Positions 38,043 through 46,881 of a DNA stretch of 46,881 bases are shown one piece after another. The translations under genes and the position numbers were made by a program. The DNA is from Alteromonadaceae bacterium (GTDB lineage: Bacteria; Pseudomonadota; Gammaproteobacteria; Pseudomonadales; Cellvibrionaceae): contig NVXL01000024.1 of NCBI GenBank assembly GCA_002746115.1, forward strand, positions 1-46,881. Direction: 5' to 3'. The notes below the pieces were generated by a model. It worked only from the letters and a program-made list of their open reading frames with translations, did no database searches and was not told the origin of the DNA. Each line of letters starts with the position of its first letter. Within the stretch, counting starts at the first letter, position 1.

Positions 38043-38894
38043 ATGCTGTACCAATTTTCAGGTCGATCAATTGATTTTGACCAGCCTAAAGTTATGGGGG
38101 TTCTGAATGTTACCCCGGATTCATTCTACGATGGCGGAGCCTTGTATTCCTCCGGTAGGTTGAACCTTGATCTTGCAATTGATCGAGCCGCTGTGATGGT
38201 GGGGGAGGGCGCTGATTTTATCGATGTGGGGGGCGAATCCACACGACCGGGAGCCGATCCCGTTGATTCGCAAGAAGAGGTCGATCGGGTTCTGCCTGTT
38301 GTAGTGGCGATATCGAAACGTTTAGATGTTGTTATTTCTATTGATACTAGTACCGCGCAGGTGATGACTGAGGCGGTTGCGTCTGGCGCTGCACTGATCA
38401 ACGATGTGCGAGCACTTCAACGTCCCGGAGCGTTGCAAGCTGCTGTAGCCGCGGGAGTTCCTGTTTGTTTGATGCATATGCAAGGTGCTCCGATAGATAT
38501 GCAGTGCGCGCCGCTATATGATGAGGATGTTGTAGTAGAGGTGAGCGCCTTCTTACAGCAGCGTATTGATGCCTGTGTGGCTGCAGGTATACCTGCAGGC
38601 CGCCTGTTGGTTGATCCCGGTTTTGGTTTTGGCAAAACGGATCATCACAATATACGGTTGTTAAAAAAACTTGAAGAGTTAACCCTGTGGGGGATGCCTC
38701 TTTTGGTTGGCTTGTCGAGAAAGTCTATGATTGGGCGCTTGCTTGAGCGGGATACCTATGATCGTTTACCTGCTAGTCTCGCGCTAGCTTTAGCTGCAGT
38801 CAGTCGCGGCGCAAACATACTGCGTGTTCATGATGTGGCGGCTACAGTGGATGTTATTAAAATAAATCAGTTATTGAGTGAATCAGAAGGTTAA
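38043..38894 (+). CDS. folP: Dihydropteroate synthase
   Basis: FolP joins p-aminobenzoate to the pterin in folate synthesis and is the sulfonamide target. Motifs are [43 protein letters not shown] and [16 protein letters not shown], and it ends near [13 protein letters not shown] chose ATG 38043, where the usual start lies; a GTG at 38028 is possible, but GGAG abuts it. It ends just ahead of glmM. Confidence 0.96.
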   Translation: MLYQFSGRSIDFDQPKVMGVLNVTPDSFYDGGALYSSGRLNLDLAIDRAAVMVGEGADFIDVGGESTRPGADPVDSQEEVDRVLPVVVAISKRLDVVISIDTSTAQVMTEAVASGAALINDVRALQRPGALQAAVAAGVPVCLMHMQGAPIDMQCAPLYDEDVVVEVSAFLQQRIDACVAAGIPAGRLLVDPGFGFGKTDHHNIRLLKKLEELTLWGMPLLVGLSRKSMIGRLLERDTYDRLPASLALALAAVSRGANILRVHDVAATVDVIKINQLLSESEG

Positions 38895-38898
38895 GTAT

Positions 38899-40245
38899 AT
38901 GTCTCGAAAGTACTTTGGCACTGACGGTGTTCGCGGTCGTGTTGGTGAAGGGGTGATTACGCCTCAGTTTTTTCTACAATTTGGCTGGGCCGTGGGTAAG
39001 GTACTTGCCGACATGGAGAAGCGCAAAGAGCCCTGTAAGGTTATAGTGGGCAAAGACACACGCGTATCCGGATATATGTTTGAGTCAGCGATAGAGGCTG
39101 GTTTGATTTCTGCAGGGCTTGAAGTTATGTTGATCGGGCCAATGCCGACTCCTGCGATAGCCTATCTGACTCGAACCTTTCAGGCTTGTGCGGGTATTGT
39201 CATTAGTGCTTCTCATAACCCTTTTGGTGATAATGGTGTGAAGCTGTTTGACTCCAGGGGTTGTAAACTGCCTGATTCGGTAGAACTCGAAATTGAGCGA
39301 TATATCGATCAGCCGCTGGTTACTGCAAAGCATGTTGGCCGGGCGAGTCGCGTAGATGATGCTGAGGGGCGCTACGTAGAGTTTTGCAAGGCGTCTTTAC
39401 CTATGGGCTTTAGTTTGTCGGGTTTACATATCGTGCTTGATTGTGCGAATGGAGCAACCTATAACGTGGCGCCAAAAGTGTTTACCGAGCTGGGTGCGAG
39501 AATTTCCACCATCGGAGTGACTCCGAATGGCCTGAATATTAACCTCGATTGTGGCGCGACTGCATTAAATCAGTTGCAAAAAAAGGTGTTGGATACGAAC
39601 GCCGATCTGGGTATTGCTTTTGACGGTGATGGCGATAGGGTAATGTTTGTTGATCAGCGTGGTGAGGTGGTTGATGGTGACCAGCTGCTTTATATTATTG
39701 CCGCTAGCCGTAAAAAGCATGGTGGCGAGTGTGAAGGCGTTGTCGGCACGTTGATGACCAATTTTGGCGTGGAGCTAGGGTTTCAGTCGTTAGGAATTCC
39801 TTTTGCTCGCGCTAAAGTGGGCGATCGTTACGTTATCGAGATGATGAAGAAAAACCGCTGGTCTATTGGGGGGGAGTCTTCCGGCCATCTTGTTTGCAGT
39901 GATGTAAGCACTACAGGTGACGGTATAGTCTCCGCATTGCAGGTTCTAAAGGCTCTACTTGCTGAAGATCAAAGTCTGTATGAATTAAAGCAGTCCATGC
40001 AAAAATTCCCTCAAATCATGATCAATGTACCTATTTCTCATCGTGTGGATTTGGATGATAACGCGACAATTTGTGACGCTGTGACAAGGGCTGAGCAAGA
40101 GCTGGGCGGGAACGGTCGTGTATTATTGCGCCCTTCCGGAACTGAGCCCGTTGTTCGCGTTATGGTTGAGGGGCGAGATCACTCATTAGTGACTAAATTG
40201 GTGCAACAGTTAGCGGATGTGGTCAGCGTCGAATGCCGGCAGTAG
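38899..40245 (+). CDS. glmM: Phosphoglucosamine mutase
   Basis: GlmM converts glucosamine-6-phosphate to glucosamine-1-phosphate for peptidoglycan and LPS precursors. It begins [13 protein letters not shown], and the phospho-serine loop is [12 protein letters not shown] (Ser105). The metal loop is [11 protein letters not shown], the sugar loop GGESSGHL and the phosphate-binding loop [14 protein letters not shown]. The ATG at 38899 follows AAGG at nine bases, so it starts four bases after the folP stop. Confidence 0.97.
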   Translation: MSRKYFGTDGVRGRVGEGVITPQFFLQFGWAVGKVLADMEKRKEPCKVIVGKDTRVSGYMFESAIEAGLISAGLEVMLIGPMPTPAIAYLTRTFQACAGIVISASHNPFGDNGVKLFDSRGCKLPDSVELEIERYIDQPLVTAKHVGRASRVDDAEGRYVEFCKASLPMGFSLSGLHIVLDCANGATYNVAPKVFTELGARISTIGVTPNGLNINLDCGATALNQLQKKVLDTNADLGIAFDGDGDRVMFVDQRGEVVDGDQLLYIIAASRKKHGGECEGVVGTLMTNFGVELGFQSLGIPFARAKVGDRYVIEMMKKNRWSIGGESSGHLVCSDVSTTGDGIVSALQVLKALLAEDQSLYELKQSMQKFPQIMINVPISHRVDLDDNATICDAVTRAEQELGGNGRVLLRPSGTEPVVRVMVEGRDHSLVTKLVQQLADVVSVECRQ

Positions 40246-40433
40246 GTGTAATAAAGCCTGTTTTTAACGAAAACTCGAGACAATGATAGATTGCAGTTGT
40301 AACCAAGTACATTCTGCTATAACATTCGCGTCCCTCGGATGCCGTAACACGTTTTAAAAGATAAAACGCCGTAGACGAGACGAAATAAAGCGGTCAAACA
40401 TCTTAGTTTGATGAAATTGCGATTAGAGAGTAA

Positions 40434-40853
40434 ATGATGGAAAATATCATACTGTTAGTACACCTGTTGACTGCGCTAGCTATTATTGGGCTAATTCTTC
40501 TTCAGCAGGGTAAAGGTGCCGATATGGGTGCATCTTTTGGTAGCGGTTCATCGCAGACGCTTTTTGGCGCATCTGGTTCTGGTAATTTCTTTTCTAAGAT
40601 GACTGGGTTGTTAGCTGCTTTGTTTTTTGCAACAAGCTTTGGTTTGGCTTACATTGCGCAAGAGCAGACGAAAGTTACTGATGATTTGAAATTACCCACG
40701 GCAGTCGAGGTTGAATCAGATTTGCCAGCGCTTGTTGATGACCTGCCTGTGGTTACTGGTGGTGCAGGCCTTGTTGGTGATGTGCCTGCTATTGAAAATG
40801 AATCTGTTAATCCTAGCGGTGATGATCTACCCTCAGTAGGCGGCTCTAACTAA
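40434..40853 (+). CDS. secG: Protein-export membrane subunit SecG
   Basis: SecG is the small subunit of the SecYEG translocon. Two hydrophobic segments (about 3-23 and 52-72) flank GKGADMGASFGSGSSQTLFGASGSGNF, the conserved loop. A ~60-residue acidic C-terminal extension (TEVESDLPALVDDLP-like) follows, as in many gammaproteobacteria. Two ATGs adjoin (40434, 40437); GAGAG precedes both. The gene lies before tRNA-Leu. Confidence 0.95.
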   Translation: MMENIILLVHLLTALAIIGLILLQQGKGADMGASFGSGSSQTLFGASGSGNFFSKMTGLLAALFFATSFGLAYIAQEQTKVTDDLKLPTAVEVESDLPALVDDLPVVTGGAGLVGDVPAIENESVNPSGDDLPSVGGSN

Positions 40854-40881
40854 GCTGTTACCGCGTTAAAGTTTTGTGATT

Positions 40882-40966
40882 GCCCAAGTGGTGAAATTGG
40901 TAGACACGCTATCTTGAGGGGGTAGTGGCGTAAGCCGTGCCGGTTCAAGTCCGGCCTTGGGCACCA
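40882..40966 (+). tRNA. tRNA-Leu (anticodon GAG)
   Basis: The acceptor stem GCCCAAG/CTTGGGC and the encoded CCA are present. The anticodon stem CTATC/GGTAG encloses the loop TTGAGGG, with GAG at 34-36. The long variable arm (TGGCGTAAGCCG) is a leucine-class feature, and the T-arm has GGTTCAAGTCC. Position between secG and rimP matches leuU of E. coli. Confidence 0.97.
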
Positions 40967-41171
40967 TTTATTAAGAGAGGTTTTCGTATTGTGACTGCCT
41001 CTCGTTCTGTTTGAGCGGTACAGTTATTGTTACTGCTAAAAAGTGCTCAGCAATTAGTTTGTTGGAGTGCTGGTGTTAGACGTAGCTGGTGTAGGGGCGT
41101 TACTTAACGGCAATAGGTCGAGCCAATTGTAATATATTTGCGTAGAAAATCGATCTAGCGCCATCCAGTCG

Positions 41172-41201
41172 TTGAAGCGTCTTTAGTTGTACTGGTATAA
41201 T
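41172..41201 (+). promoter_or_regulatory. Strong sigma-70-type promoter upstream of rimP
   Basis: TTGAAG (41172-41177) and TATAAT (41196-41201) are 18 bases apart, with an extended-10 TG just before TATAAT. It would start transcription near 41208, 340 bases before rimP. Confidence 0.65.
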
Positions 41202-41207
41202 CCGGCC

Positions 41208-41334
41208 AATACGGACTCGGGCTCCCTCGTAGGGTTTGCTTTTTGTGTTACACAAAGAACATTCACACAGATAGTAACGCGTCTTTCATGTCTTTGAATT
41301 GTTGTAAAAGGCCCCTATCATGGGGCTTTTTACT
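41208..41334 (+). ncRNA. Candidate small or leader RNA upstream of rimP-nusA
   Basis: From the strong promoter, transcription would run about 127 bases to an intrinsic terminator (41306-41334). No coding frame is visible in it; it contains the palindrome-like TTTTGTGTTACACAAAG (loop of a possible hairpin). It may be an independent small RNA or the attenuated leader of rimP-nusA-infB. No homologue can be checked here. Confidence 0.35.
41306..41334 (+). terminator. First terminator in the rimP leader
   Basis: AAAAG(G)CCCC and GGGGCTTTT form a 9-bp stem with a bulge, the loop is TATCAT, and the right arm ends in five T residues. Confidence 0.8.
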
Positions 41335-41460
41335 TTCTAGCTTATCGGGCTTACCTTTGTGTGGGGCTGTTGTCAGCTCACTTATAATGTTGAAGTCTAA
41401 TGAGTAATTTCGAAGTTTATAGTTTTTACCGATATTACCGATAGTGCGGATGAATATTAG

Positions 41461-41486
41461 AAATGGGCTTTGATGCCCATTTTTTG
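41461..41486 (+). terminator. Second terminator in the rimP leader
   Basis: AAATGGGC and GCCCATTT form a perfect 8-bp stem with a six-base loop (TTTGAT), followed by a T-rich tail. A TATAAT at 41383-41388 lies about 80 bases upstream but has no good -35 element. Confidence 0.8.
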
Positions 41487-41551
41487 TTTTGGTATACAGG
41501 CTGTTAGTTTATGGTTGTTAATCTTTTGTGGCGGATGGGGAGAGTTTTTTT

Positions 41552-42007
41552 GTGGTTATGAAACAAACCCGTCTTGAAGAGTTAGTTGGTCCGGTTGCGG
41601 AGTCGCTAGGTTGTGAATTGTGGGGCTTGGAGTTGCATATGCAAGGCAAGCACTCGTTATTGCGCATCTATATCGATAAGGCGGACGGGATTCACCTAGA
41701 AGACTGCGAACGCGTCAGTCGTCAAGTTAGTAGTGTGATGGATGTTGAAGACCCTATAAATGGGCATTATTTGCTAGAGGTGTCCTCTCCAGGAGCCGAT
41801 CGAGCGCTGTATAAAATAGAACATTACAAGGCCTATGTCGGTCAAAAAGTATCTTTGAAGTTGCGCGTTGGTTTTGAGGGTAGAAAAAAATTTACGGGCC
41901 TACTCAAAGGAGTGGAAGGCAGCGAAGTCGTGTTGGAAGTGGATGATGATGAATACCTGCTTCCGTATGAGTTGATAGATAAAGCAAATATTATTCCCAC
42001 GTATTGA
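41552..42007 (+). CDS. rimP: Ribosome maturation factor RimP
   Basis: RimP assists 30S assembly. The domain reads LEELVGPVAESLGCELWGLEL, LLRIYIDKADGIHLEDCERVSRQVSSV, YLLEVSSPGADRAL and FTGLLKGVEG. The start is uncertain: GGGGAGAG best fits GTG at 41552, an ATG at 41558 is close, and a GTG at 41528 would include the ribosome binding site. It leads the rimP-nusA-infB-rbfA operon. Confidence 0.95.
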   Translation: MVMKQTRLEELVGPVAESLGCELWGLELHMQGKHSLLRIYIDKADGIHLEDCERVSRQVSSVMDVEDPINGHYLLEVSSPGADRALYKIEHYKAYVGQKVSLKLRVGFEGRKKFTGLLKGVEGSEVVLEVDDDEYLLPYELIDKANIIPTY

Positions 42008-42025
42008 GGAATTAGAGGCAAATCA

Positions 42026-43519
42026 ATGAAGAAAGAAATATTACTGGTCGCAGACGCTGTATCCAACGAAAAAGGTGTTGACCGGGAAGTAATTTTTCAG
42101 GCGATTGAGTCTGCGTTAGCATCTGCTACCAAAAAACGCTACGACGAAGAATCAGACATAGAAGTGACTATCGATCGTAAAACGGGTGAATATAGTACCG
42201 TACGTCGTTGGGCAGTTGTTGATGACGACACCATGGCAGAGCTTGGTACGCAATTTACTACCGAAGAAGCTGCCGAGGCCAGCCCAGACTTAAAAATAGG
42301 TGATATCCACGAAGAAGTCATTGATAATGTTGAGTTTGGGCGTATTGCTGCACAAACAGCTAAACAAGTAATTGTGCAAAAAGTACGTGAAGCAGAGCGT
42401 GCTCAAATTGTTGATTTGTATCAGGGGAAGGTAGGTGAACTAGTTTCCGGTACAGTGAAAAAGGTTACTCGTGACAACATTATTGTGTATCTCGGTAATA
42501 ACGCTGAAGGCATTCTTCCTCGGGAAGAGTTAGTCGGGCGCGAAGTCTTTCGTATGAACGATCGAATTCGCGCGCTATTGGTCAATGTGTGCCCAGATAA
42601 CCGTGGGCCTCAGCTATTTTTAAGCCGCGCTTGCCCAGAGATGTTGGTCGAACTGTTTAAGATTGAAGTGCCAGAGATTGCTGAAGAGGTGATTGCATTA
42701 AAAGGTGCGGCTCGTGACCCGGGCTCTAGAGCTAAAATAGCTGTTGCTACAAATGACGGCCGTATTGATCCGGTTGGTGCTTGTGTTGGTATGCGCGGTT
42801 CACGAGTGCAAGCGGTATCGAACGAACTCGCAAACGAGCGTATAGATATTGTCCTTTGGGATGAAAACCCAGCTCAGTTTGTCATTAACGCTATGGCGCC
42901 AGCTGAAATTGGCTCGATCGTTGTCGATGAAGAGACTGGTTCGATGGATTTAGCCGTCGATGAAGAGAACCTAGCGCAAGCAATTGGGCGTGGGGGGCAA
43001 AATGTTCGACTCGCTTCTGATTTGACTCAGTGGCAAATTAACGTCATGGGTGTCGATGAGTGGAATGGGAAGCAATCAGCAGAAGCTGACAATTCTCGTG
43101 ATATCTTCATTAAGCACCTCGATGTTGATGAAGATATAGCCGATGTACTGGTGGATGAAGGTTTTACCAGTTTAGAAGAAGTCGCATATGTACCCATGGA
43201 AGAGTTTATTGCAATTGATGGCTTTGATGAAGATATCGTCGTTGAATTGCGCGACCGTGCCAAAGACGCTCTATTAACCCAGGCATTAGCTTCAGAAGAG
43301 AAGACGGGTAGCTTGGAACCTGCAGAAGACCTTCTCACTATGGAAGGGATGGACGAGGCATTAGCTAATGCAATGGCTGCTCAAGGCATTATAACGATGG
43401 AAGACTTAGCGGAGCAGTCGGTTGATGATCTAATGGTTATCAAGAGTATCGACGAGGCACGTGCCGGTACATTAATTATGAAAGCCCGTGAACCGTGGTT
43501 TGCGGAAGACGCGAAGTAG
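42026..43519 (+). CDS. nusA: Transcription factor NusA
   Basis: NusA promotes pausing, termination and antitermination on RNA polymerase. The N-terminal domain ([26 protein letters not shown]) is followed by an S1 domain ([20 protein letters not shown]) and two KH domains ([30 protein letters not shown]). The C-terminal acidic repeats (about 350-497) match those of gammaproteobacteria. It follows rimP by 18 bases; GAGGC is the ribosome binding site. Confidence 0.98.
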   Translation: MKKEILLVADAVSNEKGVDREVIFQAIESALASATKKRYDEESDIEVTIDRKTGEYSTVRRWAVVDDDTMAELGTQFTTEEAAEASPDLKIGDIHEEVIDNVEFGRIAAQTAKQVIVQKVREAERAQIVDLYQGKVGELVSGTVKKVTRDNIIVYLGNNAEGILPREELVGREVFRMNDRIRALLVNVCPDNRGPQLFLSRACPEMLVELFKIEVPEIAEEVIALKGAARDPGSRAKIAVATNDGRIDPVGACVGMRGSRVQAVSNELANERIDIVLWDENPAQFVINAMAPAEIGSIVVDEETGSMDLAVDEENLAQAIGRGGQNVRLASDLTQWQINVMGVDEWNGKQSAEADNSRDIFIKHLDVDEDIADVLVDEGFTSLEEVAYVPMEEFIAIDGFDEDIVVELRDRAKDALLTQALASEEKTGSLEPAEDLLTMEGMDEALANAMAAQGIITMEDLAEQSVDDLMVIKSIDEARAGTLIMKAREPWFAEDAK

Positions 43520-43620
43520 GCGTTGAGATACTTTTTTTGCTGCTAAGGCAGCTTTACGCTATTTGTAGTGCAATAGATTTTTTAACCTGACGAAATGATT
43601 ATCGGGAACTGAGATAAAAT

Positions 43621-46560
43621 ATGGCTGACGTAACCGTAAGTGAACTGGCTACCTCTGTAGGTGCTTCTGTAGATCGAATATTGATGCAGATGAAGCAGGC
43701 AGGGTTGTCGCATACAGCGGCGGATGACATCGTGTCAGATGAGCAAAAGCAGAGACTGCTTTCGTTCCTGAAGTCTAGTCATGGTGGTGCTGAAGTTGCC
43801 GAGGCTCCTAAGAAGATCACCTTGAAACGTAAAACCATTTCAACATTGAAAACCGGTTCTGGTAGCGCTCGGAAAACGGTTAATGTTGAAGTGCGTAAAA
43901 AAAGGACTTATGTTAAGCGAGATGTTGACGAATCTGGGGATTTGTTAGCTGACTCAGTATCTGAACTTGAAGCAAATGTTGATGTTGTAGCTGAGGGGAA
44001 TTCGGTATTAGTGGCGAGCAATGAAAATATTGTTGAAGAAAGTACGCCAGATACTGATGTTCAAAAGACTGCCCCAGCAAATACCGCTGAAGATCAAGCC
44101 TCTGTAAATGCAGAGACGCAGGAAAGTGAGGTGTCTAGTGAGGCTCCTGTAGACGAGGTGGTCGCTGCCGTTATAGAAACGCCCGTCGAAGCTTCTGCAG
44201 ATGAAAATGTTGGGGCTAAAGATGATAGTCCAGTTGTCAAAAAACCACCCGTAGCGGCAAAGAAGAGTACCTTTTCTTTGGTTGACGATGCTGAAATTTT
44301 GCGCCAGAGAGCGGCTGTTGCTCGCAAGAAGAGAGAAGCCGATCTGATTGCAGAGAAAGCGCGTGCAGCGAAAAAGCTACAGGACGAAAAAGAGCAAAAA
44401 GAAAACCCAAAGACTGAAAAAGCAAGTCCTGAAAAAACAAGTCCTGAAAAAGCTAAGCAAGAGCGGTCAGGGGCTAAATCAGAGCGACATCCTAACGTTA
44501 CAAAAAGTGCTGATGACTCTCATAAACACGGGAAAAAACGCGAAAAAGCTGCCCCTACTGCTTTCGAAGAAGGGGAAGATAAATCTAAGCACAGAAAAAC
44601 AGCGGGTAAGGCTGTTAAGAAAGTCGCGGCTCCGAAGAAAGCCTCTTCAGCCTTGGACTATGTCGAAGATGTCTCTGAAATTGAAGAAGTGATTCATACG
44701 CCTAAGCGTAGAAAGCTATCTTCAAATAACGGCAGGCGTCCGATCAAACTATCGAACAAGCCCGCGAACAATCGCCATGGTTTCAAAAAGCCTACCGCCA
44801 AAATCACTTATGACGTTGAGCTACCAGAAGAAATTTCTGTTTCTGAACTAGCTTCACGCATGAAAGTTAAGGGCGGAGAAGTCGTCAAGCAGCTAATGAA
44901 GCTTGGAACGATGGCAACAATGAATCAGAGCATCGACCAAGAAACTGCACAGCTTGTGGTTGAAGAACTTGGCCACCGTTTTGTTTTAGTTAGTTCCGAT
45001 GCGATTGAACATGAACTGAAAGAAGATTCCTTTGATGATAGTCCGTCGGAAAGCGTTAGTCGTGCGCCGGTAGTGACCGTAATGGGGCACGTCGACCACG
45101 GTAAAACCTCGCTGTTGGATTACATCCGAAAAGCAAAAGTTGCATCCGGTGAAGCCGGTGGCATCACTCAGCACATTGGTGCTTATCGAGTAGGTACTAG
45201 CCACGGTGAATTGACCTTCCTAGATACCCCAGGGCACGCTGCGTTTACGGCTATGCGAGCACGCGGTGCACAATGTACTGATATTGTTATTCTTGTTGTT
45301 GCTGCTGATGATGGTGTTATGCCGCAGACAGAAGAGGCGATCCAGCATGCTCGCGCTGCTGGTGTACCAATTGTTGTGGCGATTAACAAAATTGATAAAG
45401 AAGGCGCAGACCCTGATCGTGTTAAAAACGAATTGTCTGCCAAGGACGTTATCCCTGATGATTGGGGCGGCGATACGCAGTTTATTCAAGTGTCGGCTCA
45501 TACTGGTGAAGGCATTGATAGCTTATTGGAAGCTGTGGCACTTCAATCAGAGTTGCTTGAGCTTAAAGCGCCTATCGCCGTACCGCCTCGTGGTGTAGTG
45601 ATTGAGGCGCGGATGGATAAAGGTCGGGGTGTTATTGCGACTGTACTTGTGCAAGCCGGTATGCTCAAAGTAGGCGAAATCTTACTTGCGGGTCAAAGCT
45701 TTGGCCGTGTGAGAGTGATGACGAACGAGCGCGGCGAACGTGTTAACGAAGCTAGTCCTTCAACCCCAGTTGAGCTGCTAGGTTTGGATGTGCCTCCTAA
45801 CGCTGGCGACGAATTTATCATTGTGAAAGATGAGCGTAAAGCACGTGAAGTTGCAGGTTTCCGCGCTGAGAAAGAGCGCCAGGAGAAGCTTCAGCGTCAA
45901 CAGGCGAGCAAACTTGAAAATATGTTTGCTGATATGTCGGCAACTGAAAAGAAAGTCTTACCTATTGTTCTTAAAACCGATGTGCGTGGTTCGCTTGAAG
46001 CTATTCAATCCGCACTTTTAGATATCGGTAATGATGAAGTTCAAGTGAATTTTGTTGGCGGTGGCGTTGGCGCAATTACTGAAAACGATTTGAACTTAGC
46101 CTTAACTTCGGGCGCTATTGTCCTAGGCTTTAATGTCCGTGCAGATGCTTCTGCACGTAAAACGGCCGAGTCAGAAGTAATTGAGATTCGTTACTACAGC
46201 ATTATTTACCAACTGATAGATGAAGTAAGAAGCGCTCTTGGGGGAATGCTGGATCCTGAACGTGTTGAAGAAATTGTTGGTATTGCTGATGTTCGTGATG
46301 TATTCCGATCGCCTAAGTTTGGTCAAGTTGCAGGTTGCATGGTGGTTGAAGGTGCCGTACACCGTAATAAGCCAATTCGTGTATTACGCGAAAATGTAGT
46401 GATATTCGAAGGTGAGCTGGAATCTTTAAGACGATTTAAGGACGACGTAAACGAAGTCAGAAATGGTATTGAGTGTGGTATCGGTGTGAAAAACTATGAC
46501 GTTAAAGTTGGCGATCAAATTGAAGTGTTTGAAGTCAAAGAAGTTGCTCGCGAGCTTTAA
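43621..46560 (+). CDS. infB: Translation initiation factor IF-2
   Basis: IF-2 brings fMet-tRNA to the 30S subunit and drives subunit joining with GTP. A short N-terminal fold ([20 protein letters not shown]) is followed by a long charged linker rich in Lys/Glu/Ala (about 80-350), in which the unit SPEK repeats. A second N-domain copy ([22 protein letters not shown]) comes next, then the G domain with [20 protein letters not shown] and NKIDKEG. The C-terminal domains complete a protein of 979 residues. It lies 100 bases after nusA. Confidence 0.98.
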   Translation: MADVTVSELATSVGASVDRILMQMKQAGLSHTAADDIVSDEQKQRLLSFLKSSHGGAEVAEAPKKITLKRKTISTLKTGSGSARKTVNVEVRKKRTYVKRDVDESGDLLADSVSELEANVDVVAEGNSVLVASNENIVEESTPDTDVQKTAPANTAEDQASVNAETQESEVSSEAPVDEVVAAVIETPVEASADENVGAKDDSPVVKKPPVAAKKSTFSLVDDAEILRQRAAVARKKREADLIAEKARAAKKLQDEKEQKENPKTEKASPEKTSPEKAKQERSGAKSERHPNVTKSADDSHKHGKKREKAAPTAFEEGEDKSKHRKTAGKAVKKVAAPKKASSALDYVEDVSEIEEVIHTPKRRKLSSNNGRRPIKLSNKPANNRHGFKKPTAKITYDVELPEEISVSELASRMKVKGGEVVKQLMKLGTMATMNQSIDQETAQLVVEELGHRFVLVSSDAIEHELKEDSFDDSPSESVSRAPVVTVMGHVDHGKTSLLDYIRKAKVASGEAGGITQHIGAYRVGTSHGELTFLDTPGHAAFTAMRARGAQCTDIVILVVAADDGVMPQTEEAIQHARAAGVPIVVAINKIDKEGADPDRVKNELSAKDVIPDDWGGDTQFIQVSAHTGEGIDSLLEAVALQSELLELKAPIAVPPRGVVIEARMDKGRGVIATVLVQAGMLKVGEILLAGQSFGRVRVMTNERGERVNEASPSTPVELLGLDVPPNAGDEFIIVKDERKAREVAGFRAEKERQEKLQRQQASKLENMFADMSATEKKVLPIVLKTDVRGSLEAIQSALLDIGNDEVQVNFVGGGVGAITENDLNLALTSGAIVLGFNVRADASARKTAESEVIEIRYYSIIYQLIDEVRSALGGMLDPERVEEIVGIADVRDVFRSPKFGQVAGCMVVEGAVHRNKPIRVLRENVVIFEGELESLRRFKDDVNEVRNGIECGIGVKNYDVKVGDQIEVFEVKEVAREL

Positions 46561-46605
46561 TCCGAGTATCTAACGTATTAACAAGAACACTGAGAATCAA
46601 CACTA

Positions 46606-46881
46606 ATGCCAAAAGAGTTTAAACGCGCAGATCGGGTTGCCGATGCCATACAGCGTAGTATTGCACAGCTAATTCAAAAGGAAGTTCGTGACCCTAGAGT
46701 GGGTATGGTGAATGTTAATGCCGTATCGGTCACCAAGGATATTTCGATAGCACGTGTCTATGTGACCTTTGTTGGTCAAAGTGGCGATACGGAAATTAAA
46801 GCGTCTGTAGATATATTGAACAATGCATCGAGTTATATACGTAATTTGATGGCAAAAGACCTTAATATACGAACCGTCCCA
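46606..46881 (+). CDS. rbfA: Ribosome-binding factor RbfA (partial, runs off the right edge)
   Basis: The first 92 codons are present. They read MPKEFKRADRVADAIQRSIA, then QKEVRDPRVGMVNVNAVSVT, ARVYVTF and ILNNASSYIRN, typical of the KH-like 30S maturation factor RbfA. It follows infB by 45 bases in the usual operon order. The C-terminal end lies outside the window. Confidence 0.95.
   Translation, partial: MPKEFKRADRVADAIQRSIAQLIQKEVRDPRVGMVNVNAVSVTKDISIARVYVTFVGQSGDTEIKASVDILNNASSYIRNLMAKDLNIRTVP

Noticed and set aside
44094-44440. Frames opposite or out of phase within the infB linker
   Set aside because: The Lys/Glu/Ala-rich linker opens other frames by composition; none has a start signal or domain.

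Overview
The window reads as chromosomal DNA of a gammaproteobacterium, probably of the Pseudomonadales/Cellvibrionales type. The evidence is gene content and order: smpB/ratA/rnfH/bamE/fur/recN, grpE-dnaK-dnaJ-dapB-carA-carB-greA, and yhbY/rlmE-ftsH-folP-glmM-secG-tRNA-Leu-rimP-nusA-infB-rbfA are all arranged as in that group. Fur and FtsH also resemble the Pseudomonas forms. No taxonomic search was possible, so the placement is an inference.

Positions 1-8400 form an accessory, defence-type region beside the 3' end of the tmRNA gene. It holds a type III restriction-modification pair: mod, broken by a frameshift, and a Res helicase whose C-terminus is replaced by a cyanophycin-synthetase-like segment. 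It also holds a PUA/EVE-like plus Mrr-nuclease gene of distinct base composition, two small unknown genes (one frameshifted), a ParD-type antitoxin without a visible toxin, and a Fic protein with its own inhibitory motif. Several frames here are damaged or chimeric, which suggests either island decay or assembly problems near a contig edge.

Positions 8475-18250 mix housekeeping and transport genes: tmRNA (ssrA) with terminator, a DASS anion transporter, a small mercury operon (merR, merT, merP, GDCCVxC protein) with a recognisable MerR promoter, smpB, an NSS-family transporter, ratA, rnfH, bamE, fur and recN with a LexA box. SsrA and SmpB, partners in ribosome rescue, lie under 4 kb apart.

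Positions 18250-30860 hold the chaperone genes (grpE with a sigma-32-type promoter and a heptamer repeat in its leader, dnaK, dnaJ), dapB, an unusual membrane-anchored receiver protein, and carA-carB-greA. A leader upstream of carA contains a terminator and paired palindromes.

Positions 31190-34490 carry a stand-alone cyclic-nucleotide-binding protein and a BaeS/BaeR-type two-component system with an overlapping lipoprotein gene. Positions 34734-46881 are the conserved translation and cell-envelope block, ending inside rbfA. Its rimP-nusA-infB part is preceded by two consecutive intrinsic terminators, the first behind a strong promoter-like sequence.

The best candidates for something undescribed are the membrane-tethered receiver at 23601-25058, the Res-CphA chimera at the left edge, and the leader regions ahead of carA and rimP. 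I saw no CRISPR array, integrase or insertion sequence.
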